Positions 16,544-25,179 of a stretch of DNA of 64,000 bases are shown piece after piece (position 1 is the stretch's first letter; every line of letters begins with the position of its first letter). This DNA comes from CAWDVK01 sp963805715. GTDB taxonomy: Bacteria; Actinomycetota; Actinomycetes; Streptosporangiales; Streptosporangiaceae. The position numbers were made by a program, and so were the translations under genes. The stretch spans positions 496,001 through 560,000 of the forward strand of contig CAWDVK010000009.1 in the NCBI GenBank assembly GCA_963805715.1. Reading direction: 5' to 3'. The notes under the pieces were generated by a model. It ran no database searches. It was given only the letters and a program-made list of their open reading frames with translations, and was not told where the DNA came from.

Positions 16544-17338
16544 GTGCTCGGGCCGGGATGGACAGAGGTCGTCGCCCTGGCGGCAGCCTTCGCTATTGCC
16601 GTCCTGGCCACGCCGGCGGGGATATCCGGCGCGGTCCTGCTGCTGCCCTTCCAGGTCACCGTCCTGGGCACGCCGAGCCCGGCCGTGACTCCCACCAACC
16701 TGCTCTACAACGTCGTCGCCACCCCCGGTGCGCTGTACCGGTACTGGCGGCAGGGGCAGACCGGCGGCGCACTGGCCCTGGTCCTGATCGCGGGGACCCT
16801 GCCCGGCGTCATCATCGGCTCGATCATCCGCGTCGAGCTGCTCCCCGGCCCAAAGGTCTTCGACCTCGTCGTGGCGGCCGTACTGCTGCCACTCGGATGC
16901 TGGCTGGCCCTGACCAGGCCGCCGGAGGCCTCCGACATCACCGGCGCGGTACGGGTGATCCCGCCGCCGGTCCTGATGCTCCTCGCTGCCCTGGTGGGCT
17001 GCGTCGGCGGCATCTACGGCATCGGCGGCGGCTCCATCCTCGCTCCCATCCTCATGGCCACCGGCCGAAGTCCAGCAGATGTCGCCCCTGCAGCCCTGGC
17101 CTCCACATTCGTGACATCCGTGGCAGGCGTCATCACGTTCGTCATCCTGTCGGTCCACCACAACGGGTCAGTGGCCCCGGAGTGGCCCACCGGGCTAGCT
17201 CTCGGCGTCGGCGGCCTGGCAGGCGCGTACACCGGAGCGCGGATGCAGTCGCGCCTTCCCGACCTGCTGATCCGGCGCATCATGGGCATCCTCGTAGTCG
17301 CCATCGGTGCTCGCTACCTGTGGTCGGGCCTGGCCTGA
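16544..17338 (+). CDS. TauE/SafE-family sulfite exporter-like permease
   Basis: 264 residues with about eight hydrophobic segments in two similar halves. Both halves carry the family glycine signature: TPAGISGAVLLLPFQ near residue 25 and YGIGGGSILAPILMA near 165. TPTNLLYNVVATPGALYRY matches the first-repeat loop. Family members move sulfite, sulfonates or related anions. GTG 16544 has no ribosome site, but TACCTT lies 7-12 bp upstream, so the message is probably leaderless. Confidence 0.88.
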   Translation: MLGPGWTEVVALAAAFAIAVLATPAGISGAVLLLPFQVTVLGTPSPAVTPTNLLYNVVATPGALYRYWRQGQTGGALALVLIAGTLPGVIIGSIIRVELLPGPKVFDLVVAAVLLPLGCWLALTRPPEASDITGAVRVIPPPVLMLLAALVGCVGGIYGIGGGSILAPILMATGRSPADVAPAALASTFVTSVAGVITFVILSVHHNGSVAPEWPTGLALGVGGLAGAYTGARMQSRLPDLLIRRIMGILVVAIGARYLWSGLA

Positions 17339-17401
17339 CCCGGCCCGCATCAATCAGTAACTGGCAGCTCGCCACAACCGACAGGTCACAGCGACGTCTG
17401 C

Positions 17402-17448
17402 GCTGGTCAGGGGCGCGGGCGGCGGGCGAGCTGGCCTGTAGGCCGGGT
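17402..17448. repeat. Duplicate of the rnpB 3' end (distal att-like copy)
   Basis: 47 bp identical, except for one C/T change, to 19752-19798, which spans the 3' end of rnpB and about 18 bp downstream. Both copies have the same orientation and are 2350 bp apart. Direct repeats of an RNA-gene 3' end flanking a segment are the classic mark of site-specific integration. Confidence 0.85.
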
Positions 17449-17520
17449 CTAGATCAGGGTCACTGTGACCTTGCTAGACCGGCGCCAGACTGGCCGTGAC
17501 TGAGTTGCCCTGGTCGGCAG

Positions 17521-17604
17521 CGCATCCAGGTCGGCTTCAGCCACGCCGGCAAAACCGTCACCGTCGAAACCGGCGACTCCACCCTGCGGATGCCTACGAC
17601 CTGA
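17521..17604 (+). pseudogene. Fragment of an IS481-like integrase/transposase C-terminus
   Basis: Reads RIQVGFSHAGKTVTVETGDS then TLRMPTT and stop. The pattern hVGxxHAGKTVTVExxDTT is typical of the C-terminal beta-barrel of actinobacterial IS481-like transposases. Only 27 codons remain. Confidence 0.4.
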
Positions 17605-17750
17605 TCACCGACGCCGCTGCCGACAGCCGATCCTGAACAGCGGCACCCAGCTGGCCGAGCCTACGCCCGGCCTTCCCGGCCTCAACGTCGTTCGTCCTCG
17701 CGCTGACGCGCTGCGGGCGCTGCACGTTGACCCCGCCGGCACGCCTGACG

Positions 17751-17840
17751 CCAGCCCCGTGGGGCGGCGTGCATCGGCAAGGCGGGTTCCGCGACCCGTT
17801 CGGCCACATCTGGCTTGTCGGCGACGAGTCTCCCCTGTAG
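17751..17840 (+). pseudogene. 3' fragment of a VOC/glyoxalase-family gene
   Basis: The frame ending at TAG 17838 reads GGFRDPFGHIWLVGDESPL, the last metal-binding strand and C-terminus typical of PhnB-like VOC proteins. Nothing upstream in this frame continues the domain, so only the tail has survived. Confidence 0.5.
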
Positions 17841-17879
17841 CGTCCGCTTGCAGGCCCGATCAGTCTGTCGTCGACGACC

Positions 17880-19133
17880 TCACCTGGCCATGGCCAGCGT
17901 GACCTGGGGGCCCAGTGCGGTGTAGGCGCCGACAGCCGTGCACCTTGTCGGGACGCACGACACGCCAAGGAGAGCGCCGCTCCGGAAGCCGGCCGGGACC
18001 GGAGTGGTCTGCAGGCTCCAGCTCTTGCCGTTCCAGGCCTCAGCGAAGTAAGCCGCCGAGCCGCCCGGGCTGTACTCGCCGGACGCCGTGCAGGCGGTCG
18101 TCGAGGTGCAGGACACGCCGTCCAACGCGACTTCCCCGGCACTCGTCTCGTACCTGGGCGGGTTGGGGGTCGGCTGAATGCGCCAGCTCTTGCCGTTCCA
18201 CCGCTCGGCGAGTGTAGGGCTAGAGCCGAAGGCGGTACCGGTCGCCGTGCAGGCGCTCGGCGAGGTGCAGGACACCGCCTTGAAGGCGCCGCCAGGAGCC
18301 CCCTGCGGGAGCGGCACCTTCAGGACGTGCCACTTCGCGCCGTTCCACGCCTCGGCGAACGGCTGCGCATCTCCGCTGCCTTTGTTCTGGTAGCCGACAG
18401 CGGTGCAGGCCCGTGGCGAGCTGCAGGAGACTCCGAAGAACCAAGTGAGCTTCGAAGGCCGGGGTACGGCCTGAATGCGCCAGGTCTTGCCGTTCCACCT
18501 TTCGGCGAACGCCTCCGGGTTCCCGGCTGCGTTGCCGTAGAAGCCCACCGCGGTGCAGGCGCTCCCTGACGTGCACGAGACCGCGAAAAACGAACTGCCT
18601 TTCGACGAGGGGGTCGGAGCCGGCTTGATTCGCCAGCTCTTGCCGTTCCAAACCTCCGCGACGATCAAGTTAACCTTGGTGGCCTTGTAAAAGGCGTTGC
18701 CGACAGCCGTGCAGGCAGTCCCTGATGTGCACGAAACCCCATAAAGGAAAGTGCTCGCCGTGCCCGCGGGGACGGCGGGGGCCTGAAGGCGCCAGGTCTT
18801 GCCGTTCCACCTCTCCGCCAGAGGCACAGAAGGGGTCGATAGCGTCTCGGCGTAGGAGCCGACCGCGGTGCAGGCCCGCGGCGATGTGCACGAGACTGCT
18901 GAGAGCTCGTTGACGGCAGCGCCGGTCGCATTCGGTGTCGTCTCGATCGTCCATGTGCGGCCGAGTGCTTTGGCGGGCTGGCTGGCCTGCGCGATATTGG
19001 CGCTAACCATCCCGGTCAAGCCCAGCAACAAAGTAAATCCGCCAACTAACAGCGTGGCATGCCTCCAGCGGCGGGCCGCCCCAGACTCATCGTTGTGCCG
19101 CCTGGCTTGACCCTGTCGGCTACACCCAGCCAT
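17880..19133 (-). CDS. Secreted seven-repeat beta-propeller-like protein with paired cysteines
   Basis: 417 residues from ATG 19133, which has a strong ribosome site (GAAGGAG, 8-bp spacing). An Arg-rich start and one hydrophobic segment (about 28-48) look like a signal peptide or anchor. The rest is seven repeats of about 50 residues, each with a module like GVSCTSPRACTAVG and, except the last, a following AERWNGKSWRIQ. Every repeat keeps two cysteines 6-7 residues apart, so each could hold its own disulfide. Seven units with Trp-containing strands fit a seven-bladed propeller, probably outside the cell. The ligand is unknown. It lies alone in the cassette bounded by the rnpB duplicates. Confidence 0.8.
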   Translation of the reverse strand: MAGCSRQGQARRHNDESGAARRWRHATLLVGGFTLLLGLTGMVSANIAQASQPAKALGRTWTIETTPNATGAAVNELSAVSCTSPRACTAVGSYAETLSTPSVPLAERWNGKTWRLQAPAVPAGTASTFLYGVSCTSGTACTAVGNAFYKATKVNLIVAEVWNGKSWRIKPAPTPSSKGSSFFAVSCTSGSACTAVGFYGNAAGNPEAFAERWNGKTWRIQAVPRPSKLTWFFGVSCSSPRACTAVGYQNKGSGDAQPFAEAWNGAKWHVLKVPLPQGAPGGAFKAVSCTSPSACTATGTAFGSSPTLAERWNGKSWRIQPTPNPPRYETSAGEVALDGVSCTSTTACTASGEYSPGGSAAYFAEAWNGKSWSLQTTPVPAGFRSGALLGVSCVPTRCTAVGAYTALGPQVTLAMAR

Positions 19134-19380
19134 CGCCTCAACTCCTTCGTTCAGGCTGACTCGATCAGAGCCCGCGTTCGATGACAAGAAAAACGCGCCA
19201 GAACTTCATGACCAGCGACCGCCGGTGTGCGCTGCAGGCGATTGTGCGCGCCAGGACCGCGCTGCAACAAGGCCGAAGGTCCCCTTTCTTCCGCGGCCCG
19301 AAGCCCGGCGTCATGGATGTGGGCAGGCCGTTGAGTTAGGCACGGCTGCACCGCTCGCCGTCACGCTGATCGATGAACAA

Positions 19381-19718
19381 CAGGTGGTGGATATTGAGTC
19401 GCGGATGAGCGTGTACCGGGTGCTGGCGGGTCGCGATCCGGATCGAGGAAGCCACGCTGATGTCTTCGACCCCCAGACCCGCGAACTGCTGCGCACCCGT
19501 CTGAACCCGCTCACCTGGGACCAGGCCCGCAGGCTGCGCGGAGCACGCCCCGCCGGGCCGCCGCAGCCGTCCACTGCGCCGGTCACGGTGCAACGGCGGG
19601 CCAGCAATACCGGCGTGATCATGCTCGGCGGGCTAAAGATCGCCCTCGGCACGGACTCAAGCCGACCACGTGGTGACCGTTCACGTTGCCGAGGACGCCC
19701 TCACCATTGTGCCCGGAA
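19381..19718 (+). pseudogene. Frameshifted C-terminal fragment of an IS481-like transposase
   Basis: One frame reads FDPQTRELLRTRLNPLTWDQ and later VTVQRRASNTGVIMLGGLKI. About 40 bp on, another frame continues DHVVTVHVAEDALTIV. Together these follow the C-terminal region of actinobacterial integrase-core transposases. The frame change and loss of the catalytic core mark it as dead. It abuts the rnpB 3' end at the cassette edge. Confidence 0.5.
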
Positions 19719-19751
19719 AGTGCCCTGACGGGCTTCCTGGTTCGCTCCGGT

Positions 19752-19798
19752 GCTGGTCAGGGGTGCGGGCGGCGGGCGAGCTGGCCTGTAGGCCGGGT
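19752..19798. repeat. rnpB-proximal copy of the 47-bp direct repeat
   Basis: Partner of 17402-17448 (46 of 47 bases identical). It includes the last ~29 bases of rnpB, so an element inserting here would leave rnpB intact, as integrases do at RNA genes. Confidence 0.85.
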
Positions 19799-20186
19799 TC
19801 TGTGCACCCGCTCGCGCGGGCCGGCGGCCATCCATCTAGGACTGCCGTTGCCGGCAGCCTCCTGCGGTCTACCCGCGAGCATCGGGCGGGCCGCCCTCGA
19901 TCGCTCGCGCAGGAGTCGCGTCCCGAGGAACGCGGCTCCCTCTTGACCTTGCTCCGGGTGGGGTTTACCGAGCCACCGCAGTCACCTGCGGTGCTGGTGG
20001 TCTCTTACACCACCGTTTCACCCTTACCGCCGGATTTCTCCGGCGGCGGTTTGCTTTCTGTGGCACTTTCCCGCGGGTCGCCCCGGGTCGGCGTTACCGA
20101 CCACCCTGCCCTGCGGAGCCCGGACCTTCCTCGGCGCTCCCCGGAGGCCGGGGAGCGACGCGACCGCCCGGCCAGCTCGCCCGCCG
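19770..20186 (-). ncRNA. rnpB: RNase P RNA
   Basis: About 417 nt on the minus strand. The 5' end (GGCGAGCTGGCCGGGCGG near 20186) pairs with the 3' end (GGCCTACAGGCCAGCTCGCC near 19770) to form the P1 helix. The 3' segment with AACCCGGCCTACAGGCC is the conserved end of bacterial type-A RNase P RNA. Internal segments such as GGTAAACCCCACCCGGAGCA and GAAACGGTGGTGTAAGAGAC (reverse complements of 19942-19961 and about 20010-20028) match conserved regions. It is the catalytic part of the tRNA 5'-processing enzyme. Ends are placed by the P1 helix and may be off by a few bases. Confidence 0.95.
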
Positions 20187-20296
20187 CTGTGCCCAGGATA
20201 GGCCGCCGCGGCCGTGCGGGGCGAGGATGCCCGGATCTGCCCCGCAGGCGAAGGCGACGGCTGCGCCCCCCGGACCGTAGCCGACCGGGTCGCCGG

Positions 20297-20350
20297 CAGC
20301 CGAGCGGGAGGCCACAGCCAAGCGGGAGGCCGCAGCCAAGCGGGGGGCCG
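20297..20350. repeat. 18-bp tandem repeat, three copies
   Basis: Three near-identical copies of CAGCCAAGCGGGAGGCCG lie between rnpB and the histone-like gene. No role is evident, although they fall in the likely promoter region of rnpB. Confidence 0.8.
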
Positions 20351-20388
20351 CCGGACCCGGCTGCCCCCCGCGAACTGCACTGGCTGAC

Positions 20389-21366
20389 TTAGCGGATGAG
20401 ACCGCCCAGCAGGCCTCCGTACTCCTCCTCGCGGGAGGAACGCGGCGGCGTGGCCAGCGTCAGCGCCGGCGCCGAGCGCGCGGCAGGCTTACGGCTAGTG
20501 CCGGGCCTGACGCTGGTCCTCGTCCGAGAGGTGGCCTTCGGCCGGGACTTGGTCCTGGCCGTCACAGTCCTCGACTTCGCCGTGCTGCGCGAGGCGCTGT
20601 TCGGCTTGGCCGAGCTGCTCGGCTTCGCGGCAGGCTTGGCCGTGGAGGCCTTGCTGCTCGCCGCAGCGGACTTCGGCCTGGCGGCAGACTTGGCCGTCGA
20701 GGCCCTGCCACCCGCCGAGGTCCGTGACTTCGCCGGAGTCGCGGACTTGGCCGCGGTCCGGCTGGCGGTGCGCGCAGCAGCGGCACGCCCGGGCTTTGCC
20801 GTGCTTGAACTCCGCGGCTTAGCCGGGCTGGCCGCCCCGGCGGCCGACTTGGCCGTCGAGAGCGTCTTCGCCGCCGCGGTGAGAGCCTTGGCAGCCGTGC
20901 TCATCGCCCTGGTGGCGGTGTTCATGGTCTGCATGGCGGTGGACATGGTCTTGGCCGACGACGTGGCCTTGGTCGCGGCAGCAGTCATCTTGCCCGCTGC
21001 CGACGTGACCCTGGTCGCGGCGGACGACACGGTACGAGCCGCAACTGCCGGAGTCGGCGAGTTCTTCGCGCCGCTGCGCGCAGTGGTCCTGCGTGCAGTG
21101 GTGCTGCGCGAGCTGCGCGCGGTGGTGCTGCGCGGGCTCGTGTTACGCGAGCTTGACGCGGTGGTGCTGCGCGAGCTCGCCTTCGCGGCCGGGCGCGCTG
21201 GCTTCGCCGTGGTGCTGCGCGTGGCCTTGACCCCCGTCGACTTAGTTGAATTCGACTTCGGGCGGCTCGCGGAGCTCTTCACCGCGTTACCGCTACTCGA
21301 CCTCGCGCGGGTGCTGCTCGCTGTACTGCGGCGAGCCGCTGCGCGGTCCGTGCTCTGAACAGGCAC
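20389..21366 (-). CDS. Lys/Ala/Ser/Thr-rich histone H1-like protein
   Basis: 325 residues, almost wholly Ala, Ser, Thr, Lys, Arg and Pro, with repeated motifs such as STAKSAA, AAKPSSS and ATRAMSTAAKA. It is strongly basic apart from a short conserved-looking tail (REEEYGGLLGGLIR). GTG 21366 follows GGGGGGAG. Such proteins resemble the C-terminal tails of actinobacterial HU or histone H1-like proteins and are expected to coat DNA or RNA. The opposite strand is also open for 320 codons, but that product would be an improbable Ala/Leu/Val string. The minus strand has the Shine-Dalgarno site and lysine codons used as AAG throughout. Confidence 0.7.
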   Translation of the reverse strand: MPVQSTDRAAARRSTASSTRARSSSGNAVKSSASRPKSNSTKSTGVKATRSTTAKPARPAAKASSRSTTASSSRNTSPRSTTARSSRSTTARRTTARSGAKNSPTPAVAARTVSSAATRVTSAAGKMTAAATKATSSAKTMSTAMQTMNTATRAMSTAAKALTAAAKTLSTAKSAAGAASPAKPRSSSTAKPGRAAAARTASRTAAKSATPAKSRTSAGGRASTAKSAARPKSAAASSKASTAKPAAKPSSSAKPNSASRSTAKSRTVTARTKSRPKATSRTRTSVRPGTSRKPAARSAPALTLATPPRSSREEEYGGLLGGLIR

Positions 21367-21517
21367 TGATCTCCCCCCGTCTTGATCAATTACGGGAGTC
21401 CTATTCCACTGCCAGCCACGATTTACACACGCGAACGCCGCATGAACCGGAGAATTAATGGACCCAAGCAGCCAGAAATTATCTCGAATTCCTACCGGGG
21501 CGGCGCCGCGGACCGCA

Positions 21518-22741
21518 TCAGACGACTCGCGAGCCGAGCTTCCGCAGGTGCGCCGTGTCGTTCAGTGACCGCACCAGCGCGGGGCCGTCGGCGAACCAGT
21601 CCACCTCTGACAGCGAGGCTACATCGAGGTGAATCCGGAACATCGCGGCGGGCGGCGCGAGCAGCGCCCGGCACGCGAGCGTCTTGATGGGCGTGACGTG
21701 GCTGACGAGCACCGCCGTCCGGCCGGCGTGATTGTCCAGCAGTCGCTCCAGCGCGGACAGCACCCGCCGGGCCACGGTCGCGAAGCTCTCGCCGCCGGGC
21801 GGAGCAGCATCCGCGCTAGCCAGCCAGGCGGCCATCTCTTCCGGCCACTGCGCGCCAGCCTCGGCGAATGTCAGCCCCTCCCACTTGCCGAAGTCGGCCT
21901 CGGCCAGGTCGTCATCGACCAGCAGCGGCGCATGCGTCGCCTCGGCCACCGCCTCCGCCGTCCGGCGCGCCCGGCGCAGCGGTGACGTGACGATGACGTC
22001 GATGCCACCGCGCTGCGCCAGCCGGGCCGCAGCTGCCGCGGCCTGCTCCCGGCCCGCGTCAGTCAGCGGAACATCGCCACGGCCGGCGAACCGCCGCTCG
22101 GCGGACAGCGGCGTCTGGCCATGCCGCAGCAGCAGCGTCACCGTGCGCTGTTCCTGCGGCTGCCGATCCCAGCCGCTGCCCGCACTGAGCACTTGCGACG
22201 TGCCGCCGCTGGCATGCCTGGCATCCGGGCCGGAGCTGGCGTCCTCGGTGTCATCGTCGGCGCCGCGGCTGACTGCGGGCGACCGTCCGGCCGCCCGCGC
22301 AGTGCCCTTCCGCGGCGGCCGGCCAGCAGCCGCCACGTCCATGGCCTGGTTGGCCAGCCTGTCAGCGCGGGCGTTGCGGGCGCGGGGCACCCAGGTGTAG
22401 GAGACGCTGCCGCCCAGGCGGCGGGCTGCCTCCCGCGCGGCGGCGGCCAGTGAGCGCAGATTCCCGTCCTTGATCTGCCAGCGGCCGGACATCTGCTCGA
22501 CCACCAGCTTGGAGTCCATCCGCACCTCGACGTCCGCGCCAGGGGCCAGATCGGCGGCAGCGCGCAACCCGGCGACGAGCCCTGAGTACTCCGCAACGTT
22601 GTTGGTGGTCGTGCCCAGGCTGTCGCACAGCTCGGCGAGCACTTCGCCGGTCTGGGCGTCGGTCACCAGCGCGCCGTATCCCGCGGGACCGGGATTGCCG
22701 CGTGAGCCGCCGTCAGCCTCGACGACCAGCCGCCGCGTCAC
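21518..22741 (-). CDS. Bifunctional RNase HI / histidine (acid) phosphatase
   Basis: 407 residues in two domains. Residues 1-135 are RNase HI with active-site Asp10 (EADGGSRGNPGP), Glu51 (NVAEYSGL), Asp76 (RMDSKLV) and Asp127 (ARADRLAN). A linker follows, then a phosphoglycerate-mutase-like phosphatase with RHG at 206-208 (LLLRHGQT) and the second histidine in VSHVTPIK. The fusion matches Mycobacterium Rv2228c, which degrades RNA:DNA hybrids and has a CobC-like phosphatase half. The start GTG overlaps the stop of the zinc-ribbon gene (GTGA), so the two form an operon. Confidence 0.95.
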   Translation of the reverse strand: MTRRLVVEADGGSRGNPGPAGYGALVTDAQTGEVLAELCDSLGTTTNNVAEYSGLVAGLRAAADLAPGADVEVRMDSKLVVEQMSGRWQIKDGNLRSLAAAAREAARRLGGSVSYTWVPRARNARADRLANQAMDVAAAGRPPRKGTARAAGRSPAVSRGADDDTEDASSGPDARHASGGTSQVLSAGSGWDRQPQEQRTVTLLLRHGQTPLSAERRFAGRGDVPLTDAGREQAAAAAARLAQRGGIDVIVTSPLRRARRTAEAVAEATHAPLLVDDDLAEADFGKWEGLTFAEAGAQWPEEMAAWLASADAAPPGGESFATVARRVLSALERLLDNHAGRTAVLVSHVTPIKTLACRALLAPPAAMFRIHLDVASLSEVDWFADGPALVRSLNDTAHLRKLGSRVV

Positions 22742-23481
22742 AGCCCGGACTCATCGGTGCGGACCAGGATCCTGCGGCACTCCTCGCAGCGCGGCACCTC
22801 GTCGGCAGGCGCGGCCCGGATCGCATTGAGATCCACGGTGTTGAGGGCCAGGTGACAGCCCTCGCAACGGCCGCCGCGAAGCGCAGCCGCGCCCACCCCG
22901 CCGTGCTGGCCCCGGAGCCGCTCGTAAAGATCCATGAGATCGGCGGGCTCCTCCGGGACAATGGCCGCGCGGCGATCAGCCGCCTTGCCGGTCTGCTCGG
23001 CCAGCTCAGCCAGGCTCGCATCGCGGCGGGCGGCCACGTTCTGCAGCTCGGCGGTTAGCTCCGCCCGCTCCTGCCCGGCTTCGCTCTGCCGCTGCTGCAC
23101 GGCCTCGCGCCGCTCCATCACGTCCAGCACGATCTCCTCCAGATCGGACTGGCGGCGGTTCAGGGACTCAATCTCCGACTGCAGGTTCTCCAGCTCTCGC
23201 GGTGACGAGACCTGGCCGGCATCCAGTCGCTTGCGGTCGCGGTCCACCCGGCTGCGGACCTGCTCGACATCGGCCTCGGCCTTCCCCTGCTCCCGCCTGA
23301 GGTCGCCTTCCTGCGCCTCGAGTGTGGCCAGCTCGTCGTGCAGCTCACGGTTCCGCTGCTCGATCCGGGCAAGTTCCGCGTGCTCGGGCAGCCCGCGCCG
23401 CCGGTGCTCGATCCTGGCCAGCTCGCCGTCAAGCTCAACTATTTCCAGCAGTCGCCGCTGCGCCTCGGGAGATGCTTTCAC
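22738..23481 (-). CDS. Coiled-coil zinc-ribbon protein (DUF164/C4-type)
   Basis: 247 residues. A long antiparallel coiled coil (about 10-170, many Glu/Arg/Leu heptads) ends in a C-terminal zinc ribbon: CEGCHLALN (residues near 203) and CEECRRILV (near 236), four cysteines in two CxxC knuckles. The family sits next to RNase H/phosphatase genes in Actinobacteria, and a nucleic-acid-linked role is assumed. GTG 23481 lacks a ribosome site. TAACGT sits about 10 bp upstream, so a leaderless start is likely. Transcription of the preceding RskA gene probably ends at the hairpin 23518-23540. Confidence 0.88.
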   Translation of the reverse strand: MKASPEAQRRLLEIVELDGELARIEHRRRGLPEHAELARIEQRNRELHDELATLEAQEGDLRREQGKAEADVEQVRSRVDRDRKRLDAGQVSSPRELENLQSEIESLNRRQSDLEEIVLDVMERREAVQQRQSEAGQERAELTAELQNVAARRDASLAELAEQTGKAADRRAAIVPEEPADLMDLYERLRGQHGGVGAAALRGGRCEGCHLALNTVDLNAIRAAPADEVPRCEECRRILVRTDESGL

Positions 23482-23517
23482 GGGGCCACGTTAGCCTGCC
23501 CGCGGCATCGTGTCGCA

Positions 23518-23540
23518 AGGGCCCGGCGCGGCCGGGCCCT
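23518..23540 (-). terminator. Terminator downstream of the sigK-rskA operon
   Basis: AGGGCCCGGC and GCCGGGCCCT make a perfect 10-bp stem with a 3-nt loop, about 90 bp past the RskA stop. Confidence 0.75.
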
Positions 23541-23632
23541 CGTCCGCTGAGTGACGGCGACGAATGCTGATGCGGGCCGGCGCGCCGGACATCCGGCACT
23601 TAGCGCGCCGACGGCGCAAAGCCCTCCGCTCG

Positions 23633-24507
23633 TCAGCTTCCGAGCCTGAGCATCAGGATCGGTGCTGTCGTAGGGCGGGGCGACCCGACAGCCGGCTCGA
23701 TGGTCAGGCCCACCTGGTCCCCTGGCGCGAGACCGGTCACCACGACCGGGCCGGCCATCCGCCCGTTCGGCGCGGGCAGCATGCCAGCCGCGCGCGCACC
23801 GGACCGGCTCATCAGCCACACCTCGTAGGCCTTGGCTGCGGGCAGTTCGCGCAGGTCGGCCGCGGTCAGGACGAGGGCACGGTCATGGTGCGACATGACC
23901 ACGGTGGCAGTACCACCCGTCGTGATCCGGGCTGTCAGCATCGTGGCATCGGGCGCGCCGAGGATGGCCGCGATGGCGTGGCTGCGCCCGGTGGCCTGAT
24001 CCAGCCGGTGCTGCGCACCCTGCATCGCGGAGCCGAACCCGATCGCGATCGCGGCCAGTACCACGGCTGCGGCCACGGCCAGCCGCGGCAGCCAGGCGGT
24101 CCGCCAGCGGGAGCGGGCCCGGCCGCCCGGCCGGGCACCCGCATCGCCGCGACCCGTTGCCGGATCCGGCCAGCTGCCTGGTCCGGCCGGGACATGCCCG
24201 GTTCCGCCCGGCGGCTCGGCCGCTACGGAGGGGAGGGCAGGCGAGCCGCCGGCTCCTCGCTGATGACCGGCGGCAGCTGCCTGATCCGGCTGGCGGCCAG
24301 CATCGTCTGCTCCCGGAGTTCAGGCCGCGGGACCACCGCGGTCGCGACCGCCAGCCGGGCGACGGCCTCGCGCATGGCCAGCACATCCTCCTGGCATGCC
24401 TCGCAGCCAGCCAGGTGCTGCTCAAAGCGCGCCCGGTCTGGCTCCGTCACCGCATCCATGACGTAGGCGCCCAGCAGGGTGTGCGGGTCAGCGCCGCCGG
24501 CGGTCAT
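23633..24507 (-). CDS. rskA: Anti-sigma-K factor RskA, frame broken near 24235
   Basis: The first part (95 residues from ATG 24507) is a zinc anti-sigma domain with the HxxxCxxC motif in FEQHLAGCEACQED. It stops at TAG after LPSPP. A second frame continues seamlessly as VAAEPPGGTGHVPAGPG, then a basic stretch, a transmembrane segment (LAVAAAVVLAAIAIGF) and the extracytoplasmic RskA domain (AKAYEVWLMSRSGARAAGML). Adding one C in the run near 24233-24237 restores a single protein of about 291 residues. The ATG overlaps the sigma stop (ATGA). As written, a soluble anti-sigma fragment without membrane anchor would be made, uncoupling sigma control from proteolysis. Confidence 0.88.
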
Positions 24508-25106
24508 CCGTCCACCCCCAGGCAGTCCTTGAGCCGGATCAGGCCGTCGCGCATCCGGGTCTTGACCGTGCCCACCGGCACGCCGAGGAACTCAGCAACC
24601 TCGCGGTAGGTGTAGCCGCGGTAATAGGCCAGCCTTACGGCCTCAAGCTGCACCTCGGTCAGCGAGGAGAGGCACCGCCGGACCCGCTCACGGTCCAGGC
24701 TGGCATGCACGGCCTCGGTGACATCGTCGTACTCGATCACTGCCGACGCGGCGCGCAGCTCGCGCCGGGCGGCCTTCTGCTCGGACCTGACCCGGTCAAC
24801 GGCGCGCCGGTGCGCCATGGTCATCACCCACGCCGTCGCCGAGCCGGCCAGCGGATCAAACCGGGAGACGGTCCGCCAGACCTCAAGCAGGACTTCCTGC
24901 ATGACCTCTTCTGACTGAGCCGGATCCCTGACCACGCGGCGGACGATGCCGAGCACCTGGCCGGCCAGCCGCTCGTAGACGGCCCGGAACGCCCCCTCGT
25001 CGCCCCGGGCCACGCGCGCGAGCAGCCGCTCGAGGTCACCGTCGAGATCATCGGCGCCGCTGGCTGGCAGCATTCCGCCCGCTGCGGCGTTTCCCCCCTC
25101 CGGCAC
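24504..25106 (-). CDS. sigK: ECF RNA polymerase sigma factor SigK
   Basis: 200 residues. Region 2 (AQSEEVMQEVLLEVWRTVSR and SATAWVMTMAHRRAVDRVRS) and region 4 (LTEVQLEAVRLAYYRGYTYR, LGVPVGTVKTRMRDGL) match the SigK group. GTG at 25106 was chosen because AAGGA lies seven bases before it. The gene is followed, with ATGA overlap, by its anti-sigma gene. It is divergent from a molybdopterin oxidoreductase gene, as in several actinobacteria where SigK controls secreted and redox proteins. The oxidoreductase is therefore a likely target (inference). Confidence 0.92.
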   Translation of the reverse strand: MPEGGNAAAGGMLPASGADDLDGDLERLLARVARGDEGAFRAVYERLAGQVLGIVRRVVRDPAQSEEVMQEVLLEVWRTVSRFDPLAGSATAWVMTMAHRRAVDRVRSEQKAARRELRAASAVIEYDDVTEAVHASLDRERVRRCLSSLTEVQLEAVRLAYYRGYTYREVAEFLGVPVGTVKTRMRDGLIRLKDCLGVDG

Positions 25107-25179
25107 GTTCACATCCTTATATTCGTAGCTGCACCAGTGCCCGGCTTGGCCGGGGCACGATCCCCGCGAGCAAACGGGC

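Larger units (their letters stand above)
17339..17879. other. Graveyard of gene fragments
   Basis: No intact gene. It contains the att-like copy (17402-17448), a transposase C-terminal fragment (17521-17604) and a glyoxalase-family 3' fragment (17751-17840). Confidence 0.7.

Noticed and set aside
20396..21358. 320-codon plus-strand ORF opposite the histone-like gene
   Set aside because: Its product is an improbable Ala/Leu/Val/Arg string; the minus strand has the ribosome site and a sensible basic protein.
24223..24260. Programmed frameshift in rskA
   Set aside because: No slippery heptamer or stimulatory structure was recognised, and other genes in the window show the same one-base breaks.
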